A stretch of 5,515 nucleotides of DNA from Thiotrichaceae bacterium (GTDB lineage Bacteria; Pseudomonadota; Gammaproteobacteria; Thiotrichales; Thiotrichaceae). The notes under the pieces are model-generated. The model saw only the letters and a program-made list of their open reading frames with translations. It did not search any database and had not been told where the DNA came from. Made by a program: the position numbers and the translations under genes. Positions within the stretch are counted from its first letter, which is position 1. Every line of letters starts with the position of its first letter. The DNA lies in the NCBI GenBank assembly GCA_027008665.1, contig JALVEA010000031.1, forward strand, positions 1 through 5,515. Reading direction: 5' to 3'. Below are positions 4,164 to 5,515 of the stretch, piece after piece.

Positions 4164-4850
4164 TTAAACTGCCTTATAGAGTAAGTCCCAGACTCCATGC
4201 CCTAGCTTCAATCCTCTCTTTTCAAATTTAGTCAAAGGACGCTCATCAGGTCTTGGAGAGAAGGGAGAATCTGAAATACTGTTAAAATTTTCACTGGCTT
4301 GCATCACTTTACTCATATGCTGAGCATAATCTTTCCAATCGGTTGCAAGATGAAAAATACCACCCGTTTTTAGCAAAGAATGTACCTGCTGTACAAACTC
4401 ATGCTGTACGATTCTGCGTTTATTATGCTTTTTCTTATGCCAAGGATCAGGAAAAAATAATTGAAATCTATCAATAGAATGCTGGGGAATAGATTGTTTT
4501 AGCACTTCTACCGCATCGTCATGTATCACCCGTAAATTACTCAGTTCATATTCTTGAATAAGGTGTAGCAAACGACCTACACCAGGTCGATGTACTTCTA
4601 TACCAAGAAAATCACGTTCAGGGGCAGCCTTTGCCATCTCAGCAAGCGAATTACCATTACCAAATCCTATTTCAAGCGTAATCGGTGCATTGCGCTTAAA
4701 TAAAAACTGAAAGTCTATTTCACCCTTTATTTTTTCAAGATTAACGCCATAAAGTGGCCAAAGATATTCTAATGCATATTGCTGGGCTTTTGTAAGACGA
4801 CCCTGACGAAGGACAAAACTACGAATAGTTCGATTAGCGTTATTATTCAT
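4164..4850 (-). CDS. trmB: TrmB, tRNA (guanine-46-N7)-methyltransferase
   Basis: The 228-residue protein has all main features of TrmB (E. coli 239 residues), which methylates N7 of G46 in the tRNA variable loop using S-adenosylmethionine. The AdoMet motif is LEIGFGNGNS (59-68) with GIEVHRPGVG (83-92). The family fingerprint is FFPDPWHKKKHNKRR (132-146). ATDWKDYA (169-176) and TKFEKRG near the C-terminus complete it. Here WHKKKH replaces the common WPKKRH, a conservative change outside the cofactor site. The ATG at 4850 overlaps the bactofilin stop as ATGA. I see no strong ribosome site before it, so translation probably depends on coupling to the bactofilin gene. Its 3' end lies 10 bp from that of ribF, which converges from the other strand. 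The tRNA-Phe in this window has a G46 and is a likely substrate. Confidence 0.97.
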   Translation of the reverse strand: MNNNANRTIRSFVLRQGRLTKAQQYALEYLWPLYGVNLEKIKGEIDFQFLFKRNAPITLEIGFGNGNSLAEMAKAAPERDFLGIEVHRPGVGRLLHLIQEYELSNLRVIHDDAVEVLKQSIPQHSIDRFQLFFPDPWHKKKHNKRRIVQHEFVQQVHSLLKTGGIFHLATDWKDYAQHMSKVMQASENFNSISDSPFSPRPDERPLTKFEKRGLKLGHGVWDLLYKAV

Positions 4851-5236
4851 GTAAGCGTTGTGGACTTGTTATCATCTATGGCAGATAAATTGCCATTAAT
4901 AGTCGCTCCTTCCTCCATCTCTAGTTCGTTATAATGAATATCACCTTGAATGACCGCTGTCTTTTTTAAACTCAAACGATTGAAAGCAAAGATATTTCCA
5001 GAAACTTGAGAAGAAATAGCGACATTGCTTGCCCTAATTTCTCCACCCACTTGACTACCTTGTTCTAATATCAAATAACTACTCGGGTCTTTGGTTGAGA
5101 TAATATTTCCTGTGATTGAACCAAAAACATACAATGTGCCAGAAAAAAATAAATCACCCATTAATTTAATATCCGCACTGAGAATCGAATATTGAGGATC
5201 ATTTTCTAAATGCTCTAAAGAATCTGTTATTTTCAT
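4847..5236 (-). CDS. Bactofilin family (polymer-forming cytoskeletal, DUF583) protein
   Basis: The 129-residue protein has the single-domain layout of bactofilins, which assemble without nucleotide into cytoplasmic or membrane-associated filaments that guide cell shape, stalks or wall synthesis. After a short tail (about 1-20) there is a series of short beta-helix rungs with the repeating hydrophobic-glycine pattern, for example DIKLMGDLFFSGTLYVFGSI (22-41), followed by VGGEI, VSGNI, IQGDI and INGNL at regular spacing. A polar C-terminal tail ends in Ser-Thr-rich residues. There is no signal peptide or membrane segment. The ATG at 5236 has AAGGGG (complement of 5241-5246) upstream. It is translationally coupled to trmB by a 4-base ATGA overlap. 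The wall-peptidase partner often found beside bactofilins is not visible, though the window stops inside the next gene. Confidence 0.88.
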   Translation of the reverse strand: MKITDSLEHLENDPQYSILSADIKLMGDLFFSGTLYVFGSITGNIISTKDPSSYLILEQGSQVGGEIRASNVAISSQVSGNIFAFNRLSLKKTAVIQGDIHYNELEMEEGATINGNLSAIDDNKSTTLT

Positions 5237-5252
5237 GACACCCCTTAGTTTG

Positions 5253-5281
5253 ATAATAAATAGAATCTATAGCTTAATCAA
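5253..5281 (-). promoter_or_regulatory. Candidate promoter of the bactofilin-trmB operon
   Basis: On the minus strand TTGATT (complement of 5276-5281; four of six) and TATTAT (complement of 5253-5258; five of six) are 17 bases apart in the 50-bp gap upstream of the bactofilin gene. Transcription would start only about 10 bases before the ATG, giving a very short leader that begins near the AAGGGG site. It may be internal to a longer operon that starts outside the window. Confidence 0.4.
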
Positions 5282-5286
5282 TTATA

Positions 5287-5515
5287 CTAGCATTTAGGAT
5301 GCTCTTTAGCCCCTTTTAATTGTTTTATTTCTTCACATAACGATGAAATCGTATCATCTCGAATCTGTAAGTCATCCAAAAGAACATTGAATTTTTCTGC
5401 TAAATTATTATTTTCAGCTTGATCCTCGTTAGCTTCTTTATTATTTTTTAGCTTGCTGAGATTCTCCTTAGCCATTTTTAAGTCTCTACGAAGCATAGCG
5501 CTTTCATCTAAACAT
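5287..5515 (-). CDS. Coiled-coil protein of unknown function, 5' end outside the window
   Basis: I do not recognise this gene. The frame ending in TAG at 5287-5289 is open to the window edge. An ATG at 5496 would give 69 residues, but it has no convincing ribosome site. The codons before it (reading CLDESA) continue without a stop and keep the same charged helical character, so the true start probably lies beyond 5515. The visible part is rich in Lys, Glu, Asn and Leu, with heptad-like leucine/isoleucine spacing (LSKLKNN, then FNVLLDDLQIRDDTISSLCEEIKQL), and no membrane segment. It ends in a short tail HPKC with a terminal cysteine. It lies 50 bp upstream of the bactofilin gene on the same strand. 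It could be the C-terminal coiled coil of a larger envelope or cytoskeleton-associated protein, but nothing in the sequence proves that. Confidence 0.55.
   Translation of the reverse strand, partial: CLDESAMLRRDLKMAKENLSKLKNNKEANEDQAENNNLAEKFNVLLDDLQIRDDTISSLCEEIKQLKGAKEHPKC

Overview
The window is an AT-rich chromosomal segment. It carries housekeeping genes of gammaproteobacterial type: RimK, TrmL/YibK and RibF resemble the E. coli proteins along most of their length, the tRNA-Phe gene encodes its own CCA end, and the promoters look like sigma-70 promoters. I cannot name a genus. I see no insertion sequence, prophage, CRISPR array or sign of recent transfer.

Left third (minus strand, 2131 down to 1). 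A three-gene cassette reads RimB-like retropepsin-type protease (1497-2000), rimK (522-1433), then an AstE/AspA-type zinc hydrolase (1-441, cut by the window edge). RimK is an ATP-grasp ligase that adds glutamates to the C-terminus of ribosomal protein S6. The RimB family is linked to reversing or tuning that tail. The zinc hydrolase is an unassigned third member that could also act on amide or peptide bonds of acidic residues. The RimB leader is elaborate: a promoter-like pair, a 22-bp perfect palindrome over the -10, a terminator-like hairpin with a U-tract ending next to the ribosome binding site, and an alternative pairing that would disrupt that hairpin.

Middle (2001-2753). There is no protein gene I can support here. 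The stretch holds the RimB control region, two inverted-repeat structures of unknown role, a tRNA-Phe(GAA) gene on the minus strand with a strong promoter and GC-rich discriminator, and the leader of the next plus-strand operon.

Right part. On the plus strand, trmL (wobble-base 2'-O-methyltransferase for tRNA-Leu) overlaps ribF (riboflavin kinase/FAD synthetase) by one base. Converging on the minus strand are a coiled-coil protein (cut by the window edge), a bactofilin and trmB (tRNA m7G46 methyltransferase). Bactofilin and trmB overlap by four bases. ribF and trmB end only 10 bp apart.

The shared theme is translation: ribosome modification (RimK/RimB), a tRNA, two tRNA methyltransferases, and flavin cofactor synthesis. 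The tRNA-Phe has a G at position 46, so it is a plausible substrate of the TrmB encoded nearby. The bactofilin is the one morphology-related gene. The least explained parts are the RimB leader and the role of the zinc hydrolase in the RimK cassette.
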